Positions 17,588-25,648 of a stretch of DNA of 64,000 nucleotides are shown here, in pieces. The stretch lies in the NCBI GenBank assembly GCA_022768805.1, contig JALELB010000062.1, positions 1 to 64,000 of the forward strand, given 5' to 3'. This stretch comes from Ruminococcus sp. Its GTDB lineage: Bacteria > Bacillota > Clostridia > Oscillospirales > Ruminococcaceae. The position numbers were made by a program, and so were the translations under genes. Within the stretch, counting starts at the first letter, position 1, and every line of letters begins with the position of its first letter. The notes beneath the pieces were generated by a model. The model had not been told where the DNA came from and did not search any database. It worked only from the letters and a program-made list of their open reading frames with translations.

Positions 17588-18601
17588 TTATTGCTCTCCG
17601 ACGTTCTGCTCCGGAACGCCGCACAGCAGCTCGTACAGAGTCTGGGCATCCCGGCAGGGCGTTTCCTTTTCCTCGCCCCCTGCCACAACCACAATATAGG
17701 TTGTGCCCTCCTGTTCTGCAAAGGATGCCAGGCAATAGCCCGCATAATCGGTAAATCCGGTTTTCCCTCCCTGAAAGACAATATGCTGGGGCAGAAAACC
17801 TGCCATCCGCTGGTCAACCACACTGTACAGCTCCAGACCGTTCGGATGCTGACTGGTACGGGAGGTGGTATACACAGGGGTGGTCAATACCGTCCGGCAC
17901 AGGTCATGCTTCAGGGTTTCCTGCAGCAGCAGGGCAATGTCCCGGGCTGTGCTGTAATGGTCTTCCGCATGCAGACCGCTGGCATTGGAAAAATGCGTAT
18001 CGAACATACCCAGCGCCTGCGCCTTCCGGTTCATATGATTGGCAAAGGTCTGCTCATCCCCGTCTATCATGATGGCCAGCGCCGCAGTGGCATCCCCACC
18101 GGAGGGAAGAACGGAACCGTAGAGCAAATCCCCGAAGGTAACGGTTTCCCCGGCCTCAAAGCCCACCCGGGAAGCGCCTCGTTCTATCAACGGATCCAGC
18201 ATATCCTGGTCAAAGGTAAAGGGCTCATCCGGTTCTATGCCGGACTCACAGGCAAGCAGAAGCGTCATCAGCTTGGTCATGGACGCCGGATACATCCGTT
18301 CCTCTCCGTTCTTTTCCGCCAGCACAAGGCCATCCGATGCATTTACCACATAGGCGTAACCGCATTCGATCTCATCCGCCAGCTCCAGCGGTGCAGGCAC
18401 ATCGGGCTCCGTTGCCGCGGGTACAGTCTCTTCCGGAACAGAATCCAGTACGCTTGCAGCGGTGCCGCCAAGGGGTGCGCCTGTGGGAATATCCCGCTGC
18501 CGCGCCGCAATCATATATACTGCCGCTCCGATCAAAAGCAGATCCACCAGCAGAAATACCGTAAGACCGATCTTTCCCCGTTTGCTCTTTCTCTCTTCCA
18601 T
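17588..18601 (-). CDS. D-alanyl-D-alanine carboxypeptidase (PBP5/DacF family)
   Basis: 337 residues. A transmembrane anchor (about 13-32) precedes a penicillin-binding serine peptidase domain. Motifs: SxxK as YPASMTKLMTLLL (Ser near residue 106), SxN position as LPSGGDATAAL (SGG instead of the usual SGN), and KTG as GGKTGFTDYAGYC. This trims the terminal D-Ala of peptidoglycan stem peptides. The C-terminal domain is short compared with PBP5 and lacks an amphipathic anchor, consistent with N-terminal anchoring. Start at ATG 18601 (MEERKSKRG) has TGAGG upstream. It is followed at 82 nt by the VanY-like gene. Confidence 0.9.
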   Translation of the reverse strand: MEERKSKRGKIGLTVFLLVDLLLIGAAVYMIAARQRDIPTGAPLGGTAASVLDSVPEETVPAATEPDVPAPLELADEIECGYAYVVNASDGLVLAEKNGEERMYPASMTKLMTLLLACESGIEPDEPFTFDQDMLDPLIERGASRVGFEAGETVTFGDLLYGSVLPSGGDATAALAIMIDGDEQTFANHMNRKAQALGMFDTHFSNASGLHAEDHYSTARDIALLLQETLKHDLCRTVLTTPVYTTSRTSQHPNGLELYSVVDQRMAGFLPQHIVFQGGKTGFTDYAGYCLASFAEQEGTTYIVVVAGGEEKETPCRDAQTLYELLCGVPEQNVGEQ

Positions 18602-18816
18602 ACTGCACCTCATAAAATGGCAGCACCGCTGACGCACAATCTCTGTGCGGTGTTGCCATATGTTCTATTTTATTACACTTCTGCCGAAAAGTCAAGATTT
18701 CCGGCAGGATTCCTTTATAAACAGTATACCGGAGAAACGGAGAAATATTGCATGCAGCAGGAAAAAATACAACCGGCTTCAGGCGTTCGGATCCTCCGCC
18801 TTTTTCGCCTGTCAGG

Positions 18817-19284
18817 CTACCATGGTTCAAAGCTGGTGATGATGCACTGAGAGCCAAGCACATAAACCGTACATTTTCTCGTCATGATCCGCACTGTATA
18901 GGCTGTGCTCCGGTACAGCGTTCCATCCTCGATCCTTACGGTGTATTGCCAGTAAAGGCCCCGTTTCGTATATCTCTTTTCTGTTTCTGCGGCAAGAATC
19001 CCCCTGTGCATCGTACCTTTGGAGAGCACGATTTTTCTGATACATGCATACCGCAGCCAATCGAGAAAAAACAACAGGGCAACAAGCAATACAAATAGGA
19101 GCAGCCCAATGCCGTAGCCGGACAGCCAGGATTGTTTGAAGCCATCGGCAAAGGAGTCTCCCATAAACAGTCCCCTTGCTGTGTAAAACAGGAAGATCAG
19201 CAATGCAGCAGCCCCGAGGAGCTTTGCAGCGAACAGGTTTTCATCATGAACTGTTTCGTACTGCTGCTTTTTTCGTTTTGGCAT
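18817..19284 (-). CDS. Two-transmembrane protein of unknown function
   Basis: 155 residues. A basic N-terminus (MPKRKKQQ) precedes two hydrophobic segments (about 21-36 and 53-75), followed by a soluble 75-residue C-terminal part with alternating hydrophobic residues (KRYTKRGLYWQYTVRIEDGTLYRSTAYTV) that looks like a small beta barrel. The pattern recalls small DUF3592-like membrane proteins but I cannot assign it. Its start codon lies 80 nt beyond the DUF6465 gene terminator and it appears to be transcribed alone. Confidence 0.65.
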   Translation of the reverse strand: MPKRKKQQYETVHDENLFAAKLLGAAALLIFLFYTARGLFMGDSFADGFKQSWLSGYGIGLLLFVLLVALLFFLDWLRYACIRKIVLSKGTMHRGILAAETEKRYTKRGLYWQYTVRIEDGTLYRSTAYTVRIMTRKCTVYVLGSQCIITSFEPW

Positions 19285-19304
19285 ATTCCCACTCCCTTTT
19301 TATA

Positions 19305-19343
19305 CAGCAAAAACCGCCTTTGACACAGAGCATCAAAAGCGGC
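19305..19343 (-). terminator. Intrinsic terminator after the DUF6465/HU genes
   Basis: On the minus strand AAGCCGCTTTTGA and TCAAAGGCGGTT arms form a hairpin followed by TTTTTG, 22 nt past the stop of the DUF6465 gene. Confidence 0.8.
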
Positions 19344-19364
19344 TTGAATGATAATGTAGGTTAA

Positions 19365-19709
19365 TCAGAATGCGAAGCTGCCGGCAGAGTCGTTGATGAC
19401 ATAGTAAACCATGCCCTCCTCGGGCTTCAGGTATACGGCAACGCTCTTGATCTCGCTCTTCTTGCCGCCAGCAGCAATCCATGCTTCCTTTGCACGCTCG
19501 ATCAGCAGTGCCGGAGTAGCTTCCTTCTGATCGAACTGAATGAATACCTTTTCTTCAATCTTCTTGGCTGCCGGCTTTTTTGCGGCTGCCTTCTTTACGG
19601 TTTCCTTGACAGCAGTCTTTGCGGTTGCAGCAGCTTCTGCTGCGGCTGCCTTGGTGTCAGCTGCCAGTGTCTTTGCTTCTTTCTTCAGTGTTTCCTTCTT
19701 GATAGCCAT
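19365..19709 (-). CDS. DUF6465 family protein with Lys/Ala-rich tail
   Basis: 114 residues. The first 50 are Lys/Ala-rich and highly basic (KKEAKTLAADTKAAAAEAAATAK, KKAAAKKPAAKK), like histone H1-type tails. The C-terminal 60 form a compact domain (EKVFIQFDQKEATPALLIERAKEAW) that I recognise as DUF6465. It follows the HU gene by 14 nt and shares its transcript, which suggests a nucleoid-associated role; that is inference. Start at 19709 (MAIKKE) has GGAGG upstream. Confidence 0.75.
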   Translation of the reverse strand: MAIKKETLKKEAKTLAADTKAAAAEAAATAKTAVKETVKKAAAKKPAAKKIEEKVFIQFDQKEATPALLIERAKEAWIAAGGKKSEIKSVAVYLKPEEGMVYYVINDSAGSFAF

Positions 19710-19723
19710 CACGATACCTCCAA

Positions 19724-20005
19724 TTACTTATTTACAGCGTCTTTCAGTGCTTTTCCTGCCTTAAATACAGGTGCCTTGCACGCAGGTGCAACAAACTTCT
19801 CCTTTGTCCGGGGATTGATACAGGTCTTCTCCTGGCGTTCACGCACCTCAAAGGTACCAAAACCAATCAGAGAAATCTTCTCACCCGCAGCGAGCTTCTC
19901 GGTGATTGTGCTTAGAACAACCTGCAACGCACGCTCTGCATCCTTCTTGCTGGACCCTGCCGATGCAGCAATTGCGTCAATCAGATCTGCCTTGGTCATG
20001 GGCAA
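19724..20005 (-). CDS. HU family DNA-binding protein
   Basis: 93 residues, full length for HU. N-terminal helical dimerisation part MTKADLIDAIAASAGSSKKDAERAL, conserved GEKISLIGFGTFEVRER, and DNA-binding arm INPRTKEKFVAPACKAPVFKAGKALKDAVN. The arm has Cys in place of the usual residues at KACKAP, a mild oddity. It bends and compacts DNA non-specifically. The gene has a perfect consensus promoter upstream and drives the DUF6465 gene as well. Confidence 0.95.
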   Translation of the reverse strand: MPMTKADLIDAIAASAGSSKKDAERALQVVLSTITEKLAAGEKISLIGFGTFEVRERQEKTCINPRTKEKFVAPACKAPVFKAGKALKDAVNK

Positions 20006-20033
20006 TTCCTCCTTGTGATGATTTTATACTGTC

Positions 20034-20062
20034 ATTATAATACGAAAAAACACCACTGTCAA
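20034..20062 (-). promoter_or_regulatory. Consensus sigma-A promoter of the HU gene
   Basis: Minus strand TTGACA (20062-20057), exactly 17 bp, TATAAT (20039-20034). Both hexamers are perfect, as expected for a highly expressed nucleoid protein. Confidence 0.92.
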
Positions 20063-20193
20063 ATTATTTAAAGCGATTTTGGGGCTTTCATCAAAAATAC
20101 TGGCTTCCCGACGCTGGAATTGTCTGTTTTACCGATTCCAAACCCGGATTTTCGGGGGTTTGGGCTATTTTCCCCCCGATCTTCTCCACCGTC

Positions 20194-20222
20194 TTGACAG
20201 CGGAATCGGGAATCAGTATAAT
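20194..20222 (+). promoter_or_regulatory. Consensus sigma-A promoter of the CotH gene
   Basis: TTGACA (20194-20199), 17 bp, TATAAT (20217-20222), perfect, 32 nt before the start codon. A hairpin-forming repeat (CCAAACCC/GGGTTTGG) lies just upstream at about 20137-20163. Confidence 0.92.
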
Positions 20223-20253
20223 GACAATAACAGAAAGAAAAGGAGGATGCGGC

Positions 20254-22266
20254 ATGCATCACAAAAACTTACGGAATATGCTGATTGCCCTGACAATTCT
20301 TACCGCCGGGCTGACTGCAGTGAATGGTCTTACAGATCCGTTCCGGCAGGCAGAACGCAAAACAGCCTCCGTTCAGCTTAACCGGACTGATGAGCTTCGT
20401 GTGCCTTTGTTCAGCATAGAAAGCGGCTGCTATCAGACAGAGCAGAAGCTGATGATCCAGACGGAAACCCGGGACTCCACCGTGCACTATACCCTGGATG
20501 GCAGCACCCCCACTCCCCAGTCGCCGGAATTCACCCAGGCGATTATGCTGAAAGACCGCTCCGGAGAGCCGAATACACTTTCGGAAATCGGTGACATCTC
20601 CCCCAACGGCAATTTTGTCCCCGAAGACCTGGTGGACAAGGGAACAGTGGTGAAAGCCATCACTGTAGACCGGGAGGGCAACTGCAGCGAGGTGGTTACC
20701 CACTCCTATTTTATCGGACTGGATTACGGAGATATACCGGTGATTTCCCTGTCCACGGATCAGGAAAATCTGTTTGATGACGCCACGGGCATCTATCGCA
20801 TGGGAGATACATATAAAGCCTGGAAGCAGGATCCGGCAAACGCTTCTGCTGAGGTATGGGAAGCGGAGGGAAACTTCTCCCAGAAGGGCAGAGAGTGGGA
20901 ACGGCCTGTTTGCTTTGAGCTGATCGAGCCGGAGGGCAGTACCTTCACCCAGCAGCTGGGTATGCGGATTATGGGCGCAGCCTCCCGCACCTATACCCAG
21001 AAGAGCTTCCGGCTTTATGCCCGGGAGGAATACGGAGAAAAGAAGCTGCATTACAGCCTGATTCCGGGAAACTGCAAGGAAACAGATAAGGCTGCAACCG
21101 TGGATACCTACAAGACCTTCCTGCTGCGGAACGGAGGCAATGACCTGGATTATGCAAAATTCCGGGACAATCTGATCCAGCAGCTGTTTGCCGACCGGGA
21201 CATTGCCACCCAGAGTGCCCGGCCTGCCATCGTATTCATCAACGGAGAATACTGGGGTGTATACGCCATCCAGGAGGACTATTCCGAGCACTTCATTGCA
21301 GAGCATTATGATGTGGACAAGGACCAGGTGATTCTCATCAAGCGTGGAGAGCTGGAGGAAGGGCTGGAGGAGGACAACCAGCTCTACACCGCCTTCAGCA
21401 CCTGGATCCGGAACACGGATTTTTCCGATCCGGACAGCTATACAGCGCTCTGTGAGCAGATGGATGTGCAGAGCTTCATAGACGAGTACTGCGTTACCAT
21501 TCTAACCGCCGGAGAGGACAGCCTGACGGAGGACAACAACTGGCGGATCTGGCGCACCAGGGACAAGGATGCCTCCAATCCCTACGCAGACGGGAAATGG
21601 CGCTGGATGCTGTATGATACGGAGTACTCCCTGGGGCTGTATGCCGGCGAAAAGAACGGAAATTTTGCACTGGACACGCTGGCAGCTGCCCTGAAAGCGG
21701 ACAGCTTCAATGCAGTGCTGCTGCAGAAGCTGCTGGAGAATGATGCATTCCGGGCGCAGTTTGCCCTTACCCTGCAGGATCTGGTCAATGGGAATTTCAG
21801 TTCTGCCCATACCACTGCACTGCTGGATCAGTATGAAGCCCTGTATGCCCCCCACATGCCTGCACAGTTCAACCGATTCGGTCCGGACTGGGTGGTTCAG
21901 TGGATGAAGCCCTATGAGAATTACTATGCGGATCAGGTCAATGAGATCCGGAAGTTCTTCAAGCTGCGCCCCTCCCAGATTCCGGATTTTCTGCAAAATA
22001 ACCTGAATCTGTCGCCGGAACGGGAAACCCTGACCCTGACCGTCAATGATGCAGCACTGGGCACAGTAGAGGTGAATACCCTCCGGAACCTGGATCTGTC
22101 CGGCAGCTGGTGCGGCACCTATTTTGCAGACTTCCCCATCACGCTAACTGCTGTGCCGGCACAGGGTTCCACCTTCACAGGATGGAGCGGAGATGCATCC
22201 GGCACCGAGCCTGTCCTGACGCTGACGATGAAACAGGCAATGCATGTGCAGGCGAATTTCTCCTAG
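20254..22266 (+). CDS. Exported CotH-domain protein
   Basis: 670 residues with a signal peptide or anchor (about 6-25). A chitobiase-type beta domain comes first (residues about 55-140; TVHYTLDGSTPTPQS). The CotH kinase-like domain follows (about 170-520), with KFRDNLIQQLFADRD, FINGEYWGVYAIQEDYS and, near the end, WRWMLYDTEYSLGLY, whose Asp/Glu correspond to the metal-binding end of CotH. The C-terminus has a beta repeat ending in TFTGWSGDASGT. By family knowledge CotH proteins phosphorylate extracellular proteins; in ruminococci they are often linked to cellulosomes. No dockerin is present here. Start at 20254 follows AAGGAGG. The last codons overlap the convergent DUF6179 gene by 4 nt. Confidence 0.88.
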   Translation: MHHKNLRNMLIALTILTAGLTAVNGLTDPFRQAERKTASVQLNRTDELRVPLFSIESGCYQTEQKLMIQTETRDSTVHYTLDGSTPTPQSPEFTQAIMLKDRSGEPNTLSEIGDISPNGNFVPEDLVDKGTVVKAITVDREGNCSEVVTHSYFIGLDYGDIPVISLSTDQENLFDDATGIYRMGDTYKAWKQDPANASAEVWEAEGNFSQKGREWERPVCFELIEPEGSTFTQQLGMRIMGAASRTYTQKSFRLYAREEYGEKKLHYSLIPGNCKETDKAATVDTYKTFLLRNGGNDLDYAKFRDNLIQQLFADRDIATQSARPAIVFINGEYWGVYAIQEDYSEHFIAEHYDVDKDQVILIKRGELEEGLEEDNQLYTAFSTWIRNTDFSDPDSYTALCEQMDVQSFIDEYCVTILTAGEDSLTEDNNWRIWRTRDKDASNPYADGKWRWMLYDTEYSLGLYAGEKNGNFALDTLAAALKADSFNAVLLQKLLENDAFRAQFALTLQDLVNGNFSSAHTTALLDQYEALYAPHMPAQFNRFGPDWVVQWMKPYENYYADQVNEIRKFFKLRPSQIPDFLQNNLNLSPERETLTLTVNDAALGTVEVNTLRNLDLSGSWCGTYFADFPITLTAVPAQGSTFTGWSGDASGTEPVLTLTMKQAMHVQANFS

Positions 22267-23219
22267 GGTAACACCAGCCAGTTTGCAAGACTCCGATATC
22301 CCCTGCGCAGGGACCATTCCTGCAAAAACTGCGGAATATAGCCTGCAACATAGGCAAGCAGGGGCGCAGGAAACAGCTTTGCATAGCGGCAGGAGAAGGC
22401 CTCAGTCAGCGCCGGGGCATCCGGCACACCCAGACAGCGGAGTCCGTCAGCTTCTGCAAACAGCACCTGCAATGGCTCCGCACCAAACAGAAACCCTGCC
22501 AGCAGCTGATTGACCACCAGCTCTGCTCCGTTGATATGCAGATCCTCCGGCTGGCAGTGATAGATCCGGGCATATCCCGCAAACAGAGCCTCCAGCGCCG
22601 AAGCCGGAATCATCCGGCAAAGCTGATTTTCCAGCAGCAGGCTGGAATAATAGGCTTCCACAAACCACACACCCTCCTCGGTAAGGGCGTATGCAGGCCT
22701 GCCCAGCAGCGGATAATCTACACCCATGCAGTCGTTCCGGGGATCAAACCGGGCGGAATAGCTGCGGCAGAACCGGTCAAAGGCATGCTCCATGGCGTAT
22801 GTATATGCGTCAATGGGGAACGGACACCGGAGAGCATAGACCTGCCGGAAAATAATCTTACAGCGTGCAAAGGCATCCAGCATGCATTCCGTGCCCCTGC
22901 GGCAGATCAGCTGCACCTGTCCCTCCTGCAACAGCTGTATGCTCCGGGAAAGCGGAATGGTTTTCAGATATGCATCACACCGGAACAGAACCGCATCATA
23001 CAGCTGACGGGCAGCAGTACGTGGCAGCGTGCTGCTTGCCCGTTTTGTATACTCTGCCGCAAGTTCTTGAAACTGCTGATCCAACACTTGCCGGATTCCT
23101 CGGCACTGGCCTGCATCCAGCAAACCAGCCTGCTCACATACGCCCAGCAGGGACAGGGTATAGTTGCGTGGATCCAGCGACCCCGGATCCACCGGGCATA
23201 CACACCGAGGTTCAAGCAT
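22263..23219 (-). CDS. DUF6179 family protein
   Basis: 318 residues, soluble, Cys-rich near the N-terminus (EPRCVCPVDPGSLDPRNYTLSLLG) and mostly alpha-helical. I recognise it as DUF6179, normally found beside a DUF6323 gene. There is no signal peptide, transmembrane segment or catalytic motif that I can name. The start at 23219 lies inside the end of the DUF6323 gene (8-nt overlap), with GGAGGTCCC upstream, so the two are translationally coupled and probably act together. The longer frame to 23324 lies wholly within the neighbour and is rejected. Function unknown. Confidence 0.7.
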   Translation of the reverse strand: MLEPRCVCPVDPGSLDPRNYTLSLLGVCEQAGLLDAGQCRGIRQVLDQQFQELAAEYTKRASSTLPRTAARQLYDAVLFRCDAYLKTIPLSRSIQLLQEGQVQLICRRGTECMLDAFARCKIIFRQVYALRCPFPIDAYTYAMEHAFDRFCRSYSARFDPRNDCMGVDYPLLGRPAYALTEEGVWFVEAYYSSLLLENQLCRMIPASALEALFAGYARIYHCQPEDLHINGAELVVNQLLAGFLFGAEPLQVLFAEADGLRCLGVPDAPALTEAFSCRYAKLFPAPLLAYVAGYIPQFLQEWSLRRGYRSLANWLVLP

Positions 23220-23676
23220 CCTGGGACCTCCTTCCGCCGGCAGCCCGGTCATGTATCTCCCGGTAGAAGTACTCCAGTTCACGGCTCTGGAGCAACTCCA
23301 GGCTGCCGCCGCACCGGTGCTCAAACCAGCTGAACAGCAGCTGAACCAGTTCCTCGTCTCCGATCAGCTCCAGGCTTTCCTCCTTGGCTGTATAGAAAAT
23401 ATCCAGCAGCAAAAGCAGACTCTCTGCATACTCCTGCTGGGACAGGTAGCTGCTTTTGCAAAAGGTCTCTGCCAGAAGCGCCGCCGCACTGCCCCCAAGC
23501 CGGATCCGTTCCCCCTCTGCGCAAAGGGATGCCTCGGCACTGACAAGCTCCCCTGCCTGCTGCTCCGAAAGCTGCAAGCCGTATTTACCGGAAGTCCGAT
23601 TGGTTTCCATCAGCAGTTTTACTTCCGTATCCCGGTCTCCGGAACTGCTCTTTGGTAATAATGTTTCAAATTCCAT
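23212..23676 (-). CDS. DUF6323 family protein
   Basis: 154 residues, acidic and helical (LSEQQAGELVSAEASLCAEGERIRLGGSAAALLAETFCKSSYLSQQEYAESLLLLLDIFY in part). I recognise it as DUF6323, the usual partner of DUF6179. ATG at 23676 (MEFETL) is preceded by CGGAGG. It overlaps the DUF6179 gene. No function is known; conserved pairing implies a complex or a shared pathway. Its upstream region contains a palindrome and an opposite-strand consensus promoter. Confidence 0.7.
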   Translation of the reverse strand: MEFETLLPKSSSGDRDTEVKLLMETNRTSGKYGLQLSEQQAGELVSAEASLCAEGERIRLGGSAAALLAETFCKSSYLSQQEYAESLLLLLDIFYTAKEESLELIGDEELVQLLFSWFEHRCGGSLELLQSRELEYFYREIHDRAAGGRRSQDA

Positions 23677-23699
23677 GAGATTCCTCCGACTTTTCATTT

Positions 23700-23720
23700 G
23701 ATTTTGCTATTGACAAAATC
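23700..23720. promoter_or_regulatory. Palindrome overlapping a -35 element (possible operator)
   Basis: GATTTTG and CAAAATC form a 7 bp inverted repeat with a 7-nt centre. It overlaps the -35 hexamer of the plus-strand promoter at 23710 and lies 24 nt upstream of the DUF6323 start on the other strand. Confidence 0.4.
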
Positions 23721-23738
23721 AAGTTTTTGTGGTATGAT
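23710..23738 (+). promoter_or_regulatory. Consensus sigma-A promoter facing a terminator, no gene downstream
   Basis: TTGACA (23710-23715), 17 bp, TATGAT (23733-23738). It points away from DUF6323 and towards the 3' end of the symporter gene, and the only thing ahead of it is the hairpin at 23786-23819. Confidence 0.75.
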
Positions 23739-23744
23739 AAAATA

Positions 23745-23819
23745 TATTACATATATATCATACCATCTTTCATCGGATACGTCAAGAGGCCCCGGCATAT
23801 TTCTGCCGGAGCCTCTTTT
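23745..23819 (+). ncRNA. Candidate small RNA of about 75 nt
   Basis: A transcript from the consensus promoter at 23710-23738 would start near 23745 and end at the T-run of the hairpin GAGGC(C)CCGGCA / TGCCGGAGCCTC. It contains no ATG. It could equally be a spurious promoter beside the symporter terminator. It is convergent to the symporter transcript and would pair with that transcript's 3' end. Confidence 0.35.
23786..23819. terminator. Intrinsic terminator, bidirectional
   Basis: GAGGC-CCCGGCA and TGCCGG-AGCCTC arms with TTTT on the plus side; on the minus strand it lies 26 nt past the symporter stop. Confidence 0.85.
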
Positions 23820-23845
23820 GATTATCATCTGGAAATGCCGGTGAT

Positions 23846-25447
23846 TCAGGCATTCTTTTCATCATAGCATGCAAACACAGCATCCACTGCTTTCTGGTCA
23901 CAGGGCTTGGTAAATGCGCTGACTACGGGTACGATAATGATGGAAAGCAACATCAGAATTGCGCCTGCATTGATGGGAGAAGCCAGGTTCAGCGGACAGG
24001 ATACAGCCGCTTTGACCAGACCGGGGAAGGAGCTGGAGAAGAAGGAGAAAATGCACATATGGGTTACAGTGCCCACGATACCGGTGGCAAAGCTTGTCCA
24101 TACTGCTGCTTTGGTTATCTTCTTGGAAAACAGGCCCCACATGAACGGGCCAAGGAATGCGCCTGCCAGAGCACCCCAGGAGTAGGACATCAGCGTGGAA
24201 ATAGAAGCGGTCTTGTTGAAGGCAATCAGCACGGAAACCAGCAGAAATGCGCCGATCAGAATCCGCATGACGGTAACCTCTTTCTTGTCGCTCATGGTCT
24301 TCTTCATGGCCGGCTTAATCATATCAATGGTCAGGGTGGAGCTGGAGGTGAGCACCAGTGAGGACAGGGTGGACATGGATGCAGAAAGCACCAGAACCAC
24401 CACCAGACCGATCAGCAGATCCGGCAATGCTGTCTGAAGCACAGCAGGGATCATGGCGTCAAATTCCGGCTTGCCATTGGGCAAAGTTGCAATCAGGGTT
24501 TTGCCGCTGGCATCAGCTGCATCCGTGGTACAGAACAGACGGTCAAAGCCACCCAGCAGATAGGAACCGCCTGCCACGATCAGTGCAAAGACGGTGGAAA
24601 TAATGGTACCCTTTTTCACAGCGTCCTGATCCTTGATGGCGTAGAACTTATGTACCATCTGGGGCAGCCCCCAGGTACCCAGGGAGGTCAGCACAACCAC
24701 ACCGAACAGGTTGATGGGATCCGGGCCGAACAGGGTGTTGAGGGTGCCGGCCTTGGCACCGTTGGTGTCAATATTCTTCAGACCCTCCAGCGCAGAAGAA
24801 AATCCACCCTGGTTATGAATCACAGAGTATACCACTGCCGCAATACCCGCAAGCATGACAAGACCCTGTACAAAGTCATTGATGGCCGTTGCGGCATAGC
24901 CGCCCAGAATCACGTACACTGCTGTAAGCAATGCCATGGCCACAATAATCACCATATAAGAGGTGTCAGAGGTCAAATTAAACGCCATAGCAAACAGGCG
25001 GGACAAACCGTTGTATACGGACGCGGTATAGGGAATCAGGAAAACAAACACGATTGCCGCAGCAGCGATTTTCAGACTCTTGGACTGAAACCGATTTTCA
25101 AAAAACTCCGGCATGGTCTTGGAGCCCAGATGCTTGGTCATGATACGGGTACGGCGTCCCAGCACCACCCAGGCCAGCAGGCTGCCGATTACCGCATTTC
25201 CCACACCAATCCAGGCGGCGGATACACCATAGTTCCAACCGAACTGACCGGCATAGCCGATGAATACAACGGCAGAGAAATACGAAGTGCCGTATGCAAA
25301 AGCTGTCAGCCAGGAACCGGCTGTTCTGCCCCCCAGAACAAAATCACTGACGGATTTGGTTTTCCGGCTGGTGTAGAACCCGATGCCCAGCATGATGAGA
25401 ATGTAGACGACAATCATTCCGATTGTACTTAGCATAGTCGTGGTCAT
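23846..25447 (-). CDS. Sodium:solute symporter (SSS family)
   Basis: 533 residues with about 13 transmembrane segments. The N-terminal region VYILIMLGIGFYTSRKTKSVSDFVLGGRTAGSWLTAFAYGTSYFSAVVFIGYAG is the SSS/PutP signature, including the sodium-binding helix 1 region. It imports a small solute (amino acid, sugar, vitamin or similar) with Na+; the substrate cannot be determined. An SSS-typical loop AATAINDFVQGLVML is also present. The start at 25447 follows AAGGAGG at 9 nt. An inverted repeat TTTAAA-N9-TTTAAA lies just upstream and may be an operator. Confidence 0.92.
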   Translation of the reverse strand: MTTTMLSTIGMIVVYILIMLGIGFYTSRKTKSVSDFVLGGRTAGSWLTAFAYGTSYFSAVVFIGYAGQFGWNYGVSAAWIGVGNAVIGSLLAWVVLGRRTRIMTKHLGSKTMPEFFENRFQSKSLKIAAAAIVFVFLIPYTASVYNGLSRLFAMAFNLTSDTSYMVIIVAMALLTAVYVILGGYAATAINDFVQGLVMLAGIAAVVYSVIHNQGGFSSALEGLKNIDTNGAKAGTLNTLFGPDPINLFGVVVLTSLGTWGLPQMVHKFYAIKDQDAVKKGTIISTVFALIVAGGSYLLGGFDRLFCTTDAADASGKTLIATLPNGKPEFDAMIPAVLQTALPDLLIGLVVVLVLSASMSTLSSLVLTSSSTLTIDMIKPAMKKTMSDKKEVTVMRILIGAFLLVSVLIAFNKTASISTLMSYSWGALAGAFLGPFMWGLFSKKITKAAVWTSFATGIVGTVTHMCIFSFFSSSFPGLVKAAVSCPLNLASPINAGAILMLLSIIIVPVVSAFTKPCDQKAVDAVFACYDEKNA

Positions 25448-25469
25448 GGACAGAAGCCTCCTTCTTTAC

Positions 25470-25492
25470 TTTAAACGGTTGCGCTTTAAACC
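25470..25492. promoter_or_regulatory. Possible operator upstream of the symporter gene
   Basis: TTTAAACGGTTGCGCTTTAAA: two TTTAAA arms around a centre containing CGGTTGCG, which resembles a LacI-family half site. It lies about 25 nt upstream of the start codon. Confidence 0.35.
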
Positions 25493-25587
25493 ACGAAAGC
25501 TATTATAACAGACCAGTGTCTTTTTGTCAATACCTTTTTCTTATCCAAATATAATTTTATTTTTTATAATATCCCCAGCATAAAAAC

Positions 25588-25624
25588 AACCTCCACAGAG
25601 CAGATTATGCCGCTCTATGGAGGT
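25588..25624 (-). terminator. Intrinsic terminator after the LRR gene
   Basis: ACCTCCA-AGAGC and GCTCT-TGGAGGT arms; on the minus strand followed by TGTTTTTATG. Confidence 0.8.
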
Positions 25625-25648
25625 ACGAAGAAGCATATGTGGAGCCTG

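Noticed and set aside
17520..17590. Hairpin with repeated TCCGAC between the DacF-like and VanY-like genes
   Set aside because: Arms are imperfect and there is no T-run; it lies inside a likely operon.
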